Positions 1-6,721 of a stretch of 64,000 bases of DNA are shown piece by piece. Origin of the DNA: Collinsella ihumii (GTDB taxonomy: Bacteria; Actinomycetota; Coriobacteriia; Coriobacteriales; Coriobacteriaceae); NCBI RefSeq assembly GCF_900046475.1, contig NZ_FCOU01000003.1, positions 531,713-595,712 of the forward strand, written 5' to 3'. The position numbers and the translations under genes were made by a program. Every line of letters begins with the position of its first letter. Position 1 is the stretch's first letter. The notes beneath the pieces are model-generated. The model did not search any database. It was not told the DNA's origin and saw only the letters and a list, made by a program, of their open reading frames with translations.

Positions 1-140
1 TATAGTCGTTATAGGACTTCATATCTTATATGTTCATTATGGAGGATACTCGAAGGGTCGCGATGTATGTACCCATAAGTCCCCTTTTCAGAATGGCGAT
101 GTATTTTTATGCTGTGTATACGCTGCCTAATATTAATATC

Positions 141-175
141 GGGGTGAAATGCCGGGATTTCCGGCATTTCACCCC
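141..175 (-). terminator. Hairpin terminator after dhaM
   Basis: A perfect 15-bp inverted repeat (141-155 with 161-175, 5-base loop) lies about 40 bases past the stop of the minus-strand gene. On the minus strand it is followed by an AT-rich tract rather than a pure T-run. The stretch 1-140 is AT-rich and shows no convincing gene. Confidence 0.6.
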
Positions 176-217
176 GCAGAAGCCCCAGCATCCATGCGCA
201 CGCCAGGCGCACCGCAC

Positions 218-598
218 TCAGAACTTGCGCAGATTGGAGAGGGACTTCAGCGACTCGACGATCACGTCGCGCTCGATGCCGGACTGTGCCTGAACGGTCG
301 CCTCGACGGCCCCCTCCACAAACGGGCAGTCGACCATGCGGACACCCTCGTCGTTCATATCGGCCAGGACCATCTTGACCACCATGGCGGCAGCGCCCAT
401 ATCGACGAGCACGATCGCCCCATCCGGCCCGTTCACCTCGTCGATCGCCTGGAACACCGACACGTAGCTCGTGCCGAACGAACCGTCGGACATGCCCCCC
501 GCCACCGCAACGGCAGCTTGGGGCGCGATCATCTTGGTATAGTCCCGCAGAGCCTCGACCAGCGCTCTTGAGTGCGAGACCAGCACAACTCCTACCAT
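218..598 (-). CDS. dhaM: Dihydroxyacetone kinase phosphotransfer subunit DhaM (EIIA-Man type)
   Basis: A protein of about 126 residues with the EIIA-Man fold signature of DhaM. The N-terminal strand VGVVLVSHS carries the phosphoacceptor histidine at about residue 8, and the DMGAAAMVVKM and PFVEGA motifs follow. In the family it takes phosphate from HPr and rephosphorylates ADP on DhaL for dihydroxyacetone phosphorylation. Only the single EIIA domain is present, without the HPr and EI domains fused in E. coli. Two adjacent ATG codons (601, 598) follow an AGGGGG Shine-Dalgarno; 598 has the better spacing. The expected partners dhaK and dhaL are not in the window. It is divergent from the SPFH gene. 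Confidence 0.85.
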   Translation of the reverse strand: MVGVVLVSHSRALVEALRDYTKMIAPQAAVAVAGGMSDGSFGTSYVSVFQAIDEVNGPDGAIVLVDMGAAAMVVKMVLADMNDEGVRMVDCPFVEGAVEATVQAQSGIERDVIVESLKSLSNLRKF

Positions 599-732
599 CA
601 TTCCCCCTGCTGATTCAATCTTATGTAGCCATAGTACCCAAATTATTCCCCCAAACGTATCAAGGGCAGGAGGAACGGTCCGTTTTGCCGGGCCAGCCCG
701 CACCGGCCGTTCGCCGAATCGGCAGACGGTAC

Positions 733-761
733 TTGACTGGATACTAATGTGATATCACAAT
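733..761 (+). promoter_or_regulatory. Promoter with palindromic operator before the SPFH gene
   Basis: TTGACT (733-738), a 17-base spacer and CACAAT (756-761) form a sigma-70-type promoter. A perfect 12-bp palindrome, TGTGATATCACA (748-759), overlaps the spacer and -10, where a repressor would block polymerase. The palindrome resembles GntR-type operators. The regulator is unknown. Confidence 0.5.
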
Positions 762-875
762 GCAATCAACGAGACCGATCGAGGCGCTCGTCGGGGTCTG
801 CCCTTCCCCGAGGCAATCCAGGGCAGCATCCGGGCTGTCACGCAAACGCGGATGCACGGTTCGAAAGGAACTACC

Positions 876-1895
876 ATGAGCGTGGAAAAGCAGATGCAGG
901 CCAAGTCCGGCTGGAGCATGCTTGTCATCACCATCGTCTTGTTCGCTCTGATCGTCGCGCTGTACGTCTTGTCGATCAGCGATATGGCCGCCTGCGACAG
1001 CGCAGGGGTGCCGGTGTCGCCCCTCTCCATCGCAGGACTCGTTCTCGCCATCGTGCTTTCCGTGGTGATCTGGATCTTCCCCGTCGCGGGCTTCTTCACC
1101 CTGCAGCCCGGGCAGGCGCGCGTCTGCATCCTGTTCGGCGACTACAAGGGCACCGTGCGCAGCGAGGGCTTCCATTGGGCGAACCCCTTCTACAGCCGTT
1201 CCATGGGAGGATCCGATAGCGGCCTCCGCGTCGAGCTCGACGCCGAGGGCGGTCTGAAAAACGCCAAGGCGAACGTGGGCGCAAAGGCGATCTCGACCAA
1301 GGTGAGCGTGCGCGCACGCACCTTGAACGGCGAGATCTTGAAGGTCAACGACAAGATGGGCAACCCCATCGAGATCGCCAACGTCGTGGTGTGGCACGTC
1401 GAGGACACCGCCAAAGCCCTGTTCGATGTTGACAACTACGAGCAGTTCGTGGCCACGCAGGCCGAGACCGCGCTGCGCCATGTGGCGAGCGTGTACGCCT
1501 ACGACCATCTGGAGGACAACTCCGACGACACGAACGCCATCACGCTGCGCAGCAATATCGAAGAGGTCTCGGAGGCGCTCAAGCGCGAGCTCACGCAGCG
1601 GCTCTCCCCTGCCGGTGTGAGCGTGGACGACGCGCGCCTGACGCACCTCGCCTACGCACCCGAGATCGCCCAGGCGATGCTGCGCCGCCAGCAGGCCGAA
1701 GCCGTCATCGCCGCCCGCAAGAAGATTGTCGAGGGCGCGGTGTCCATGGTCGACATGGCCGTAAAGGAGCTTGCCGACGGCGGCACCATCGAGCTCGACG
1801 AGGAGCGCAAGGCCCAGATGGCCTCGAACCTCATGGTCGTGCTCTGCGGCGAGTCCGAAGCGCACCCGGTTCTCAACACGAGCTCGATCTACTAA
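876..1895 (+). CDS. SPFH (band 7/stomatin-like) membrane protein
   Basis: A 339-residue protein with two N-terminal membrane segments (about residues 15-37 and 50-75), then an SPFH domain beginning around FFTLQPGQARVCILFGDYKG, and a C-terminal helical part (RRQQAEAVIAARKKIVEGAV) typical of stomatin oligomerisation. SPFH proteins form membrane scaffolds. The exact role of this subfamily is not known to me. ATG 876 is chosen because GAAAGGA precedes it; an earlier in-frame ATG at 852 has no ribosome site. The gene is followed after 80 bases by a ribbon-helix-helix gene on the same strand, which suggests joint expression. Confidence 0.85.
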   Translation: MSVEKQMQAKSGWSMLVITIVLFALIVALYVLSISDMAACDSAGVPVSPLSIAGLVLAIVLSVVIWIFPVAGFFTLQPGQARVCILFGDYKGTVRSEGFHWANPFYSRSMGGSDSGLRVELDAEGGLKNAKANVGAKAISTKVSVRARTLNGEILKVNDKMGNPIEIANVVVWHVEDTAKALFDVDNYEQFVATQAETALRHVASVYAYDHLEDNSDDTNAITLRSNIEEVSEALKRELTQRLSPAGVSVDDARLTHLAYAPEIAQAMLRRQQAEAVIAARKKIVEGAVSMVDMAVKELADGGTIELDEERKAQMASNLMVVLCGESEAHPVLNTSSIY

Positions 1896-1975
1896 TCCAG
1901 TTTGACACGCGTCGGGACGGGACCGAATCGATCGGCCCCGTCCCGCAACCACCCACCACCGAGCAGGTGACCACC

Positions 1976-2149
1976 ATGGCACGCAAGCAATACCCGCTCC
2001 GCATCGACCCCGCGATCTGGGAGGCAGTCCAGCGCTGGGCCGACGACGAGATGCGCAGCGCCAACAGCCAGGTGGAATGGATCCTGCGCGATGCGCTCAA
2101 GCGCTACGGCCGCCTCCCCAAATCCAAGGACCGCGACCGCACCGAGTGA
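1976..2149 (+). CDS. Small ribbon-helix-helix (Arc-like) protein
   Basis: A 57-residue basic protein. It starts ARKQYPLRIDPAIWEAVQRWADDE and continues SANSQVEWILRDALKR, the beta-strand plus two helices of Arc/MetJ-type DNA-binding proteins and of many antitoxins. The ATG at 1976 is preceded by GAGCAGG with 8-base spacing; a GTG at 1967 is an alternative. It lies downstream of the SPFH gene. No toxin gene is adjacent, so a regulator or SPFH accessory role is as likely as an antitoxin. Confidence 0.75.
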   Translation: MARKQYPLRIDPAIWEAVQRWADDEMRSANSQVEWILRDALKRYGRLPKSKDRDRTE

Positions 2150-2178
2150 TTTTTTAGGGACTGTCCCTAAAAAATCAC
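2146..2178. repeat. Palindromic spacer element with GGGAC core (type C)
   Basis: A perfect 16-bp inverted repeat (2146-2161 with 2163-2178) whose centre reads TTTAGGGACTGTCCCTAAA. The left arm overlaps the end of the RHH gene. The flanking T and A runs allow it to act as a bidirectional terminator. It shares the GGGAC/GTCCC core with the other spacer repeats in this window. Confidence 0.7.
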
Positions 2179-2226
2179 GCACCCCATCTCTCACCGACAA
2201 CCTCATCGAACCTTTTGGAGGCAGAC

Positions 2227-2985
2227 ATGAACGGCTCTGCTCTGACTACCCCTACCCCTAGTTCGCTTCCCGTCCTCAGCGTGGAGCATTTCCAAAAGCG
2301 CTACGGGGACACCATCGCGGTCCGCGACCTCTCGCTCGGCGTCGAAGCGGGCGATATCTACGGCTTTATCGGCCACAACGGCGCGGGCAAGACCACCCTC
2401 ATCCGCTCCATCGTGGGCGCGCAGGCCATCGACGGCGGCCGCATCCGCATCTGCGGGCACGACGTGGTCCGCAAGCCCCTGCAGGCAAAGAGCGCGCTGG
2501 CCTACGTGCCCGACAACCCCGACGTCTACGAGTTCATGACCGGCATGCAGTACCTGACCTTCATGGCCGACATCTTCCGCGTCCCCGACGACGAGCGCAC
2601 CCGTCGCATCGGCGAGCTTGCCGAGCGTCTCGAGCTCACCGACGCGCTCGGCGACACGGTGGGCACCTACTCACACGGCATGCGTCAGAAGCTCGTGCTC
2701 ATCGGCGCGCTCATCCACGAACCCCGCCTGCTCGTGCTCGACGAGCCCTTCGTGGGCCTCGATCCCGTGGCCTCCCACGAGCTCAAGGCGATCCTGCACG
2801 AGCTCGCTGCACGCGGCGGCGCGGTGTTCTTCTCGTCGCACGTGCTCGAGGTGGTCGAGAAGCTCTGCAACAAGGTCGCCATCATCCGCGGCGGAGAGCT
2901 GCTGACAAGCGGCACCACCGAACAGGTGCGCGGCGACTCCTCGCTCGAAGACGTCTTCCTCGAGCTCGTCGAGAAGGAGGCATGA
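2227..2985 (+). CDS. ABC transporter ATP-binding protein (ABC-2 export type)
   Basis: A 252-residue ATPase with Walker A GHNGAGKTTL (about residues 57-66), signature YSHGMRQKL, Walker B LLVLDEPFVGLD and a switch histidine in FFSSHVLEV. The short form with the GLDP region matches multidrug/antibiotic or lantibiotic exporters that pair with an ABC-2-type membrane protein. ATG 2227 follows TTTTGGAGG. The stop overlaps the start of the next gene (ATGA), so the two are translationally coupled. Confidence 0.9.
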   Translation: MNGSALTTPTPSSLPVLSVEHFQKRYGDTIAVRDLSLGVEAGDIYGFIGHNGAGKTTLIRSIVGAQAIDGGRIRICGHDVVRKPLQAKSALAYVPDNPDVYEFMTGMQYLTFMADIFRVPDDERTRRIGELAERLELTDALGDTVGTYSHGMRQKLVLIGALIHEPRLLVLDEPFVGLDPVASHELKAILHELAARGGAVFFSSHVLEVVEKLCNKVAIIRGGELLTSGTTEQVRGDSSLEDVFLELVEKEA

Positions 2986-4640
2986 TCGCCATGCGCGATA
3001 TGCTTACCCTGATGCATGTGCAGGTCCTCGGCCTGCTCAACTCGTTCGCCCCGAATGCCCAGGGCATGCCCCGCGCCGCCCGGGCGCGCAGGCTCGTGTT
3101 CGTCGCACTGCTCGCCCTGCTGCTCGTGACCGTATTCGCCGGCTACACGGCGCTCATGGCCATCGGTCTCGCCGTTTCGGGGATGGCGAACGTCATCCCG
3201 CCCTTCGCCGTGGCCGCAGGATCGCTCGCGGGCGTGTTCTTCACCTTCATGAAGGCGCGCGGCACGCTGTTCGGCACGCGCGATTACGACCTCATCATGT
3301 CGCTTCCCATCCCACGACGCACCGTCGTGATCGCCCGCATGGCGACGCTGTTCGGCAGCGCTATCGCCGTGGCGACCATCTTCATGGTTCCCATGTACGC
3401 GGTCTACCTCATCATGGCGGGGGCGAGCCCCGTCTCCATCGCCCTGGCGGCGCTCAGCGTCGTCCTTGCCCCGCTGGCGCCCACGGCACTCGCCACGTTC
3501 GCCGCCTTCGCCGTCACCGCGCTTGCAGCGCGCTTCCGTCATGCCGGCATCGTCTACATCGTGCTCGCCCTTCTGGCCATGCTCGCGTTCGTGATGGGCG
3601 CCTACGGCTTCTCGTTTACCGCCGGCGTTGATCATGAGGCAACCGTCGCAGCCACGCTGCAGGTCGCCACTGTGCTGGAATCGGCCATCACGAGCGCCTA
3701 CCCTCCCGCCGCCTGGGCAGCCGCCGGCATCGCAAGCCACGACGCGCTCTCCTTTGCCCTGTTCGCTACGGCGTCGATCGGCGTCACCGCAGCGTGCGTC
3801 GAGGTCATGCAGCGCTTCTACCTGCGCATCAACGGCATGCTGGCCGGCAGAAGGCGCCGGGCGCGCGGGCGCGCGGCCGTCGGGGCACGCCGTACCCCGT
3901 TCACGGCGATCGTCGTGAAAGAGTTCCGCACGCTGCTCGGCATTCCCTCCTATGCGTTCAACTGTCTGTTCGGCTACCTGCTCATGGTCGCCATCGCGAT
4001 CGCCCTGTCGGTCATGGGCCTGCGCGGCATACTGATGTCCGGCGCCATCGACGGAATAGACCAAGACGCGCTCGCCCACATGGGAGACCGCATCTACCTC
4101 GTGATTCCGTGGGTCTTCGCCTTCTGTGCCTCCACGGGCGCCAGCTCCACCATCTCCGTCTCGCTCGAGGGGCGCTGCGCATGGATCATGGCGAGCGCGC
4201 CGCTTTCGGTGCGCACGATTCTTTGGTCCAAGCTCGCCTCCAACCTCATTCCGGTGGGGTGCTCGCTGGTGCTGAGCACGGTCATCCTGCTTGTCTCCGG
4301 GCAGATCGAGCCCCTTATCGCAATCGAGCTGCTCATCGTGAGCCTGGGTTTGTTCCACCTGTGGGCCAACGTGGGTATCGCCATCGACGCCGCCCGCCCC
4401 AACTTCTCATGGACCTCGGCCAACGAGATCGTGAAGCGCAGCATGCCCATCACGGTGAGCGTGATCGGGGGCATGGTCTGCGAATTCGGGTTCGGAGCGC
4501 TCTGCGTGGCGCTGATTCCCGACATGGCCTCGATTGCTGCGGCGCACGCGACGGCGATCGGCGTCGGCGTCGTGGCCGCGATTCTGGGACAGCTGCTCTT
4601 CATGCGCACGGCCCGTACCGCCAGGCTCTATATCGTGTAG
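2982..4640 (+). CDS. ABC transporter permease, large polytopic membrane protein
   Basis: A 552-residue protein with about ten to twelve hydrophobic segments in two halves, separated by a basic loop around residues 285-305 (GRRRRARGRA). It lacks soluble domains. It starts on the ATGA overlap with the ATPase gene, so it is the membrane partner of that exporter. The substrate cannot be read from the sequence. Confidence 0.85.
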   Translation: MIAMRDMLTLMHVQVLGLLNSFAPNAQGMPRAARARRLVFVALLALLLVTVFAGYTALMAIGLAVSGMANVIPPFAVAAGSLAGVFFTFMKARGTLFGTRDYDLIMSLPIPRRTVVIARMATLFGSAIAVATIFMVPMYAVYLIMAGASPVSIALAALSVVLAPLAPTALATFAAFAVTALAARFRHAGIVYIVLALLAMLAFVMGAYGFSFTAGVDHEATVAATLQVATVLESAITSAYPPAAWAAAGIASHDALSFALFATASIGVTAACVEVMQRFYLRINGMLAGRRRRARGRAAVGARRTPFTAIVVKEFRTLLGIPSYAFNCLFGYLLMVAIAIALSVMGLRGILMSGAIDGIDQDALAHMGDRIYLVIPWVFAFCASTGASSTISVSLEGRCAWIMASAPLSVRTILWSKLASNLIPVGCSLVLSTVILLVSGQIEPLIAIELLIVSLGLFHLWANVGIAIDAARPNFSWTSANEIVKRSMPITVSVIGGMVCEFGFGALCVALIPDMASIAAAHATAIGVGVVAAILGQLLFMRTARTARLYIV

Positions 4641-4990
4641 AATCCCCGGCACCCGGGCGCAGGACCTGCCATCAGGGCGGGCTCGGCGCCCGGCCGCCTC
4701 AAAACGGACACATCCCGCCAAGGCGCCCACGCCGGGAAAAGAGCCCTCCGAACACCCCTGTCTACCTGCGGGAATGTATGAGTTTCCGCAGGTAGACACT
4801 GTATCCTCGAATCATCCACAACCTTGACCGCCCCCACCCGAAAAGGGACCGTTCGCGGCATGAAATCAACCTTAATCGGTTCTTCAGATTATTGTCCTCA
4901 CCCTGAGGTACATTTCTATTGGCGCACGTAACCGACCGTCGGATTGCTTAAGGATTTAAGCGCCGGCAACGCTGAACAGGAGATGATCGC
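4641..4990. other. Spacer with 13-bp hairpin and a promoter
   Basis: No gene is seen. A hairpin (4759-4771 with 4786-4798, 13 bp, 14-base loop, core CTACCTGCGG) lies 120 bases past the exporter. A candidate promoter for the next small gene is TTGTCC (4892-4897), a 17-base spacer and TCTATT (4915-4920). Confidence 0.5.
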
Positions 4991-5224
4991 ATGCGCGCCG
5001 CACCCGAGAGAAAAGAGGACCCTCACCTCGTGAAGACCGTGAAAACCACCGCTCAGAGCAAGGCAGCGACCGCGCGCCCCAAGCGCTCTAAGGACCAGCG
5101 ACTCAACCTTAAGCGTTCATACGAGGCGTTTCTGGAAGCAGCGAAGAAGGCGGGAAGCTCCGCCAAGAGCGTGCGTACCCCTTCCGAGACGTGGCCTATG
5201 CGTCCATACGCAGCATCCATCTAG
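4991..5224 (+). CDS. Small basic protein of unknown function
   Basis: A 77-residue, lysine/arginine-rich protein (KTTAQSKAATARPKRSKDQR, then NLKRSYEAFLEAAKKAGSSA). There is no membrane segment. It resembles no family I recognise; its composition would suit nucleic-acid binding. ATG 4991 follows AGGAGATG. A GTG at 5031 preceded by AAGAGGA would give a 64-residue form. A candidate promoter lies upstream and a strong hairpin terminator 55 bases after the stop, so it is an independent transcription unit. Confidence 0.6.
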   Translation: MRAAPERKEDPHLVKTVKTTAQSKAATARPKRSKDQRLNLKRSYEAFLEAAKKAGSSAKSVRTPSETWPMRPYAASI

Positions 5225-5278
5225 GCCCTCTTCAATCTATCTGCTCGCTGATAGCACGACTCGGTCTACCAACGGGCG

Positions 5279-5312
5279 CAGCGCCCCGCGCGATTGCTCG
5301 CGCGGGGCGCTG
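5279..5312 (+). terminator. GC-rich terminator after the 77-residue gene
   Basis: A 15-bp perfect hairpin (5279-5293 with 5298-5312, 4-base loop) followed by TTATGTGT. It closes the small upstream unit. Confidence 0.75.
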
Positions 5313-5640
5313 TTATGTGTGGGGCGTCTGCCACGTTTCGCAGTAGCACACATGTGTGAAGGAATTGTGATCATAGGCGGCAAAAACTGCCCCGCTGGCG
5401 CGCCCAGAGAGTAAAACGACGCACTCCATCGCTATCCCGCACTGGAGCGAATGCAGGCAAAATGAGCCTCTGACCTGCGGTTTATGTACGAATCTTGAAT
5501 CATTTCAGAATCGTTTCCAGACACCCTTGAAAGGCAAAAATCGACCGACTACACTTGCCATCAGCAAATCGGCGAGCGCGCTGAATCCCACTGTAAACGG
5601 CGCGCACGCAACCATAACACGCGATATGAAAGGAAGAACT
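5313..5640. other. Spacer before the 52-residue gene
   Basis: No gene is supported between the terminator and the promoter at 5527. The stretch is relatively AT-rich and holds no clear repeat. Confidence 0.5.
5527..5555 (+). promoter_or_regulatory. Sigma-70-type promoter for the 52-residue gene
   Basis: TTGAAA (5527-5532), a 17-base spacer and TACACT (5550-5555). It is about 80 bases upstream of the start codon at 5641. Confidence 0.6.
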
Positions 5641-5799
5641 ATGGCCGCCATCAATCTGCTCCAGTCCACCGCCAAGGCTATCGTCAACCTCTTCTCCAAC
5701 GAGATCAACGTCCCCGGCGTCTCCAACACCCCCTACCTCGGCCGCACCGCTCACGTCTCCCCCAAGGTCTCCTCTGAGTTCGGTCGTCTGGCCTGCTAA
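5641..5799 (+). CDS. 52-residue small protein of unknown function
   Basis: A short protein beginning MAAINLLQSTAKAIVNLFSN and ending SPKVSSEFGRLAC. The N-terminal half could form an amphipathic helix; the C-terminus carries a single cysteine as the last residue. Support for a real gene is structural: a promoter at 5527-5555, GAAAGGAAG five to nine bases before ATG 5641, and a terminator 22 bases past the stop. I recognise no family. A secreted or membrane-associated peptide, or a conserved small regulator, are both possible. Confidence 0.65.
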   Translation: MAAINLLQSTAKAIVNLFSNEINVPGVSNTPYLGRTAHVSPKVSSEFGRLAC

Positions 5800-5821
5800 A
5801 GAGCTTTCAACCCAAGTACCG

Positions 5822-5859
5822 AAAACGCCCGTCGGCATGAGCGCCGGCGGGCGTTTTTT
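5822..5859 (+). terminator. Intrinsic terminator with T-run
   Basis: A 15-bp stem (5822-5836 with 5843-5857, one G-T pair) ending in TTTTTT. It is a classic terminator for the 52-residue gene. Confidence 0.85.
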
Positions 5860-5946
5860 CTAGCTCGTTGTGATTGCAGGCTCTTCCTGCTATTTGCAGG
5901 TTGCGCAACCCGGGGCCATCTGAGCCGAAAAGCCCAAGCCCCTTGC

Positions 5947-6022
5947 GCGAGTGCAAATGTGGGGACGTACCTTCCGCGTGCAAAAATGCACGCGGAAGGT
6001 ACGTCCCCACATTTGCACTCGC
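5947..6022. repeat. Perfect 36-bp inverted repeat (type A palindrome)
   Basis: Arms 5947-5982 and 5987-6022 are exact complements around AAAA. The core is GGGGACGTACCTTCCGCGTG. It abuts the 3' end of the yxeA-like gene on the minus strand. The same core recurs near 6.5, 12.0 and 29.6 kb. Confidence 0.9.
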
Positions 6023-6024
6023 AT

Positions 6025-6411
6025 CTACTGCAGTTGGGTGCGCACGGTGTCGGGAAGGTCGTCGGCCTGCACCTCTTCCCAGGAGATCATGCCGCGCAGA
6101 AATGCCGCGTCGAAGCGCAGGTACGCGCCGTCACGCAGCTCTCGGCTCGTATGAAACACCGTGGTTGTCTGCGACCCGTCCTCTGCATACGCTGTAAGCT
6201 CGTAGCGGTACGGCATGTCGGAATCGGCATCGTCGCGCGTCACGCAGTCGTTGTCGATCTGCGTGTAGTACACACCGCCCGTAAGCGGTGCCGACAGCGC
6301 GACATCGCCGAACTGATCCCCAAACTGCTCGCCCAGCTTCGATACGGCAAACCCCGCGCCGCCAATCAGCAGGCAGATGGCCACAGTCACAACCGCAATA
6401 ACGCGTTTCAT
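6025..6411 (-). CDS. YxeA-family secreted protein (DUF1093)
   Basis: A 128-residue protein with an N-terminal signal or anchor segment (VIAVVTVAICLLIGGAGFAV) followed by a small soluble domain carrying GGVYYTQID, the YYxxI motif typical of YxeA proteins. ATG 6411 follows GAGAGGATACCG. It is the last gene of a transporter module: small TM protein, ATPase, permease, small TM protein, YxeA. YxeA-like genes are often found beside bacitracin-type transporters. The biochemical role is unknown. Confidence 0.75.
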   Translation of the reverse strand: MKRVIAVVTVAICLLIGGAGFAVSKLGEQFGDQFGDVALSAPLTGGVYYTQIDNDCVTRDDADSDMPYRYELTAYAEDGSQTTTVFHTSRELRDGAYLRFDAAFLRGMISWEEVQADDLPDTVRTQLQ

Positions 6412-6503
6412 CGGTATCCTCTCACATATCCTCCGGCGCCCCGCACGCCTCTGATGGGTCACCGCAGATACGGAGACCCGCCAGAGGCTCGTGCAAGAGC
6501 GCG

Positions 6504-6570
6504 CGCCGAAGGGGTGTCCCCAGCGTGCAAAAGTGCACGCGGAAGGTACGTCCCCACATTTGCACTCGCG
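6504..6570. repeat. Type A spacer repeat, asymmetric copy
   Basis: It reads GCGCCGAAGGGGTGTCCCC, then GCGTGCAAAAGTGCACGC, then GGAAGGTACGTCCCC. The right part matches the arm of the 5947-6022 palindrome. The left part is shared with the copies at 11983-12045 and, inverted, at 29566-29625. It sits between two genes of the transporter module. Confidence 0.8.
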
Positions 6571-6583
6571 GGGAGGGGCGGGG

Positions 6584-6709
6584 CTACAAGCGGCGCCACA
6601 GGCGGACGATGAGCCAGATGACGGCGCCGGCGGCGGCCCAGCCCATGAGCGGTAGCCACGTGTCGGTGATGCTCCGGATGACTGCCGCCCATGTGACATG
6701 GTCGAACAT
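6584..6709 (-). CDS. 41-residue single-TM protein beside the ABC permease
   Basis: It starts MFDHVTWAAVIRSITDTWLP, has one hydrophobic stretch (MGWAAAGAVIWLIV) and ends in the basic tail RLWRRL. ATG 6709 is 12 bases past the permease stop and is preceded by AGGGGG. The tight spacing, ribosome site and clear membrane topology support a real gene. The arrangement is like that of small accessory subunits of transporters. No family recognised. Confidence 0.65.
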   Translation of the reverse strand: MFDHVTWAAVIRSITDTWLPLMGWAAAGAVIWLIVRLWRRL

Positions 6710-6721
6710 ACGGTCAACCCC

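Noticed and set aside
748-759. TGTGATATCACA as a CRP site
   Set aside because: CRP half-sites TGTGA/TCACA need a 6-base gap; here the gap is 2.
1976-2149. RHH protein as antitoxin of a toxin-antitoxin pair
   Set aside because: No toxin-sized gene is adjacent on the same strand; the neighbour is an SPFH protein.
5947-6022. Spacer palindromes as CRISPR repeats
   Set aside because: Copies are single, far apart and variable, with no regular spacers or cas genes.
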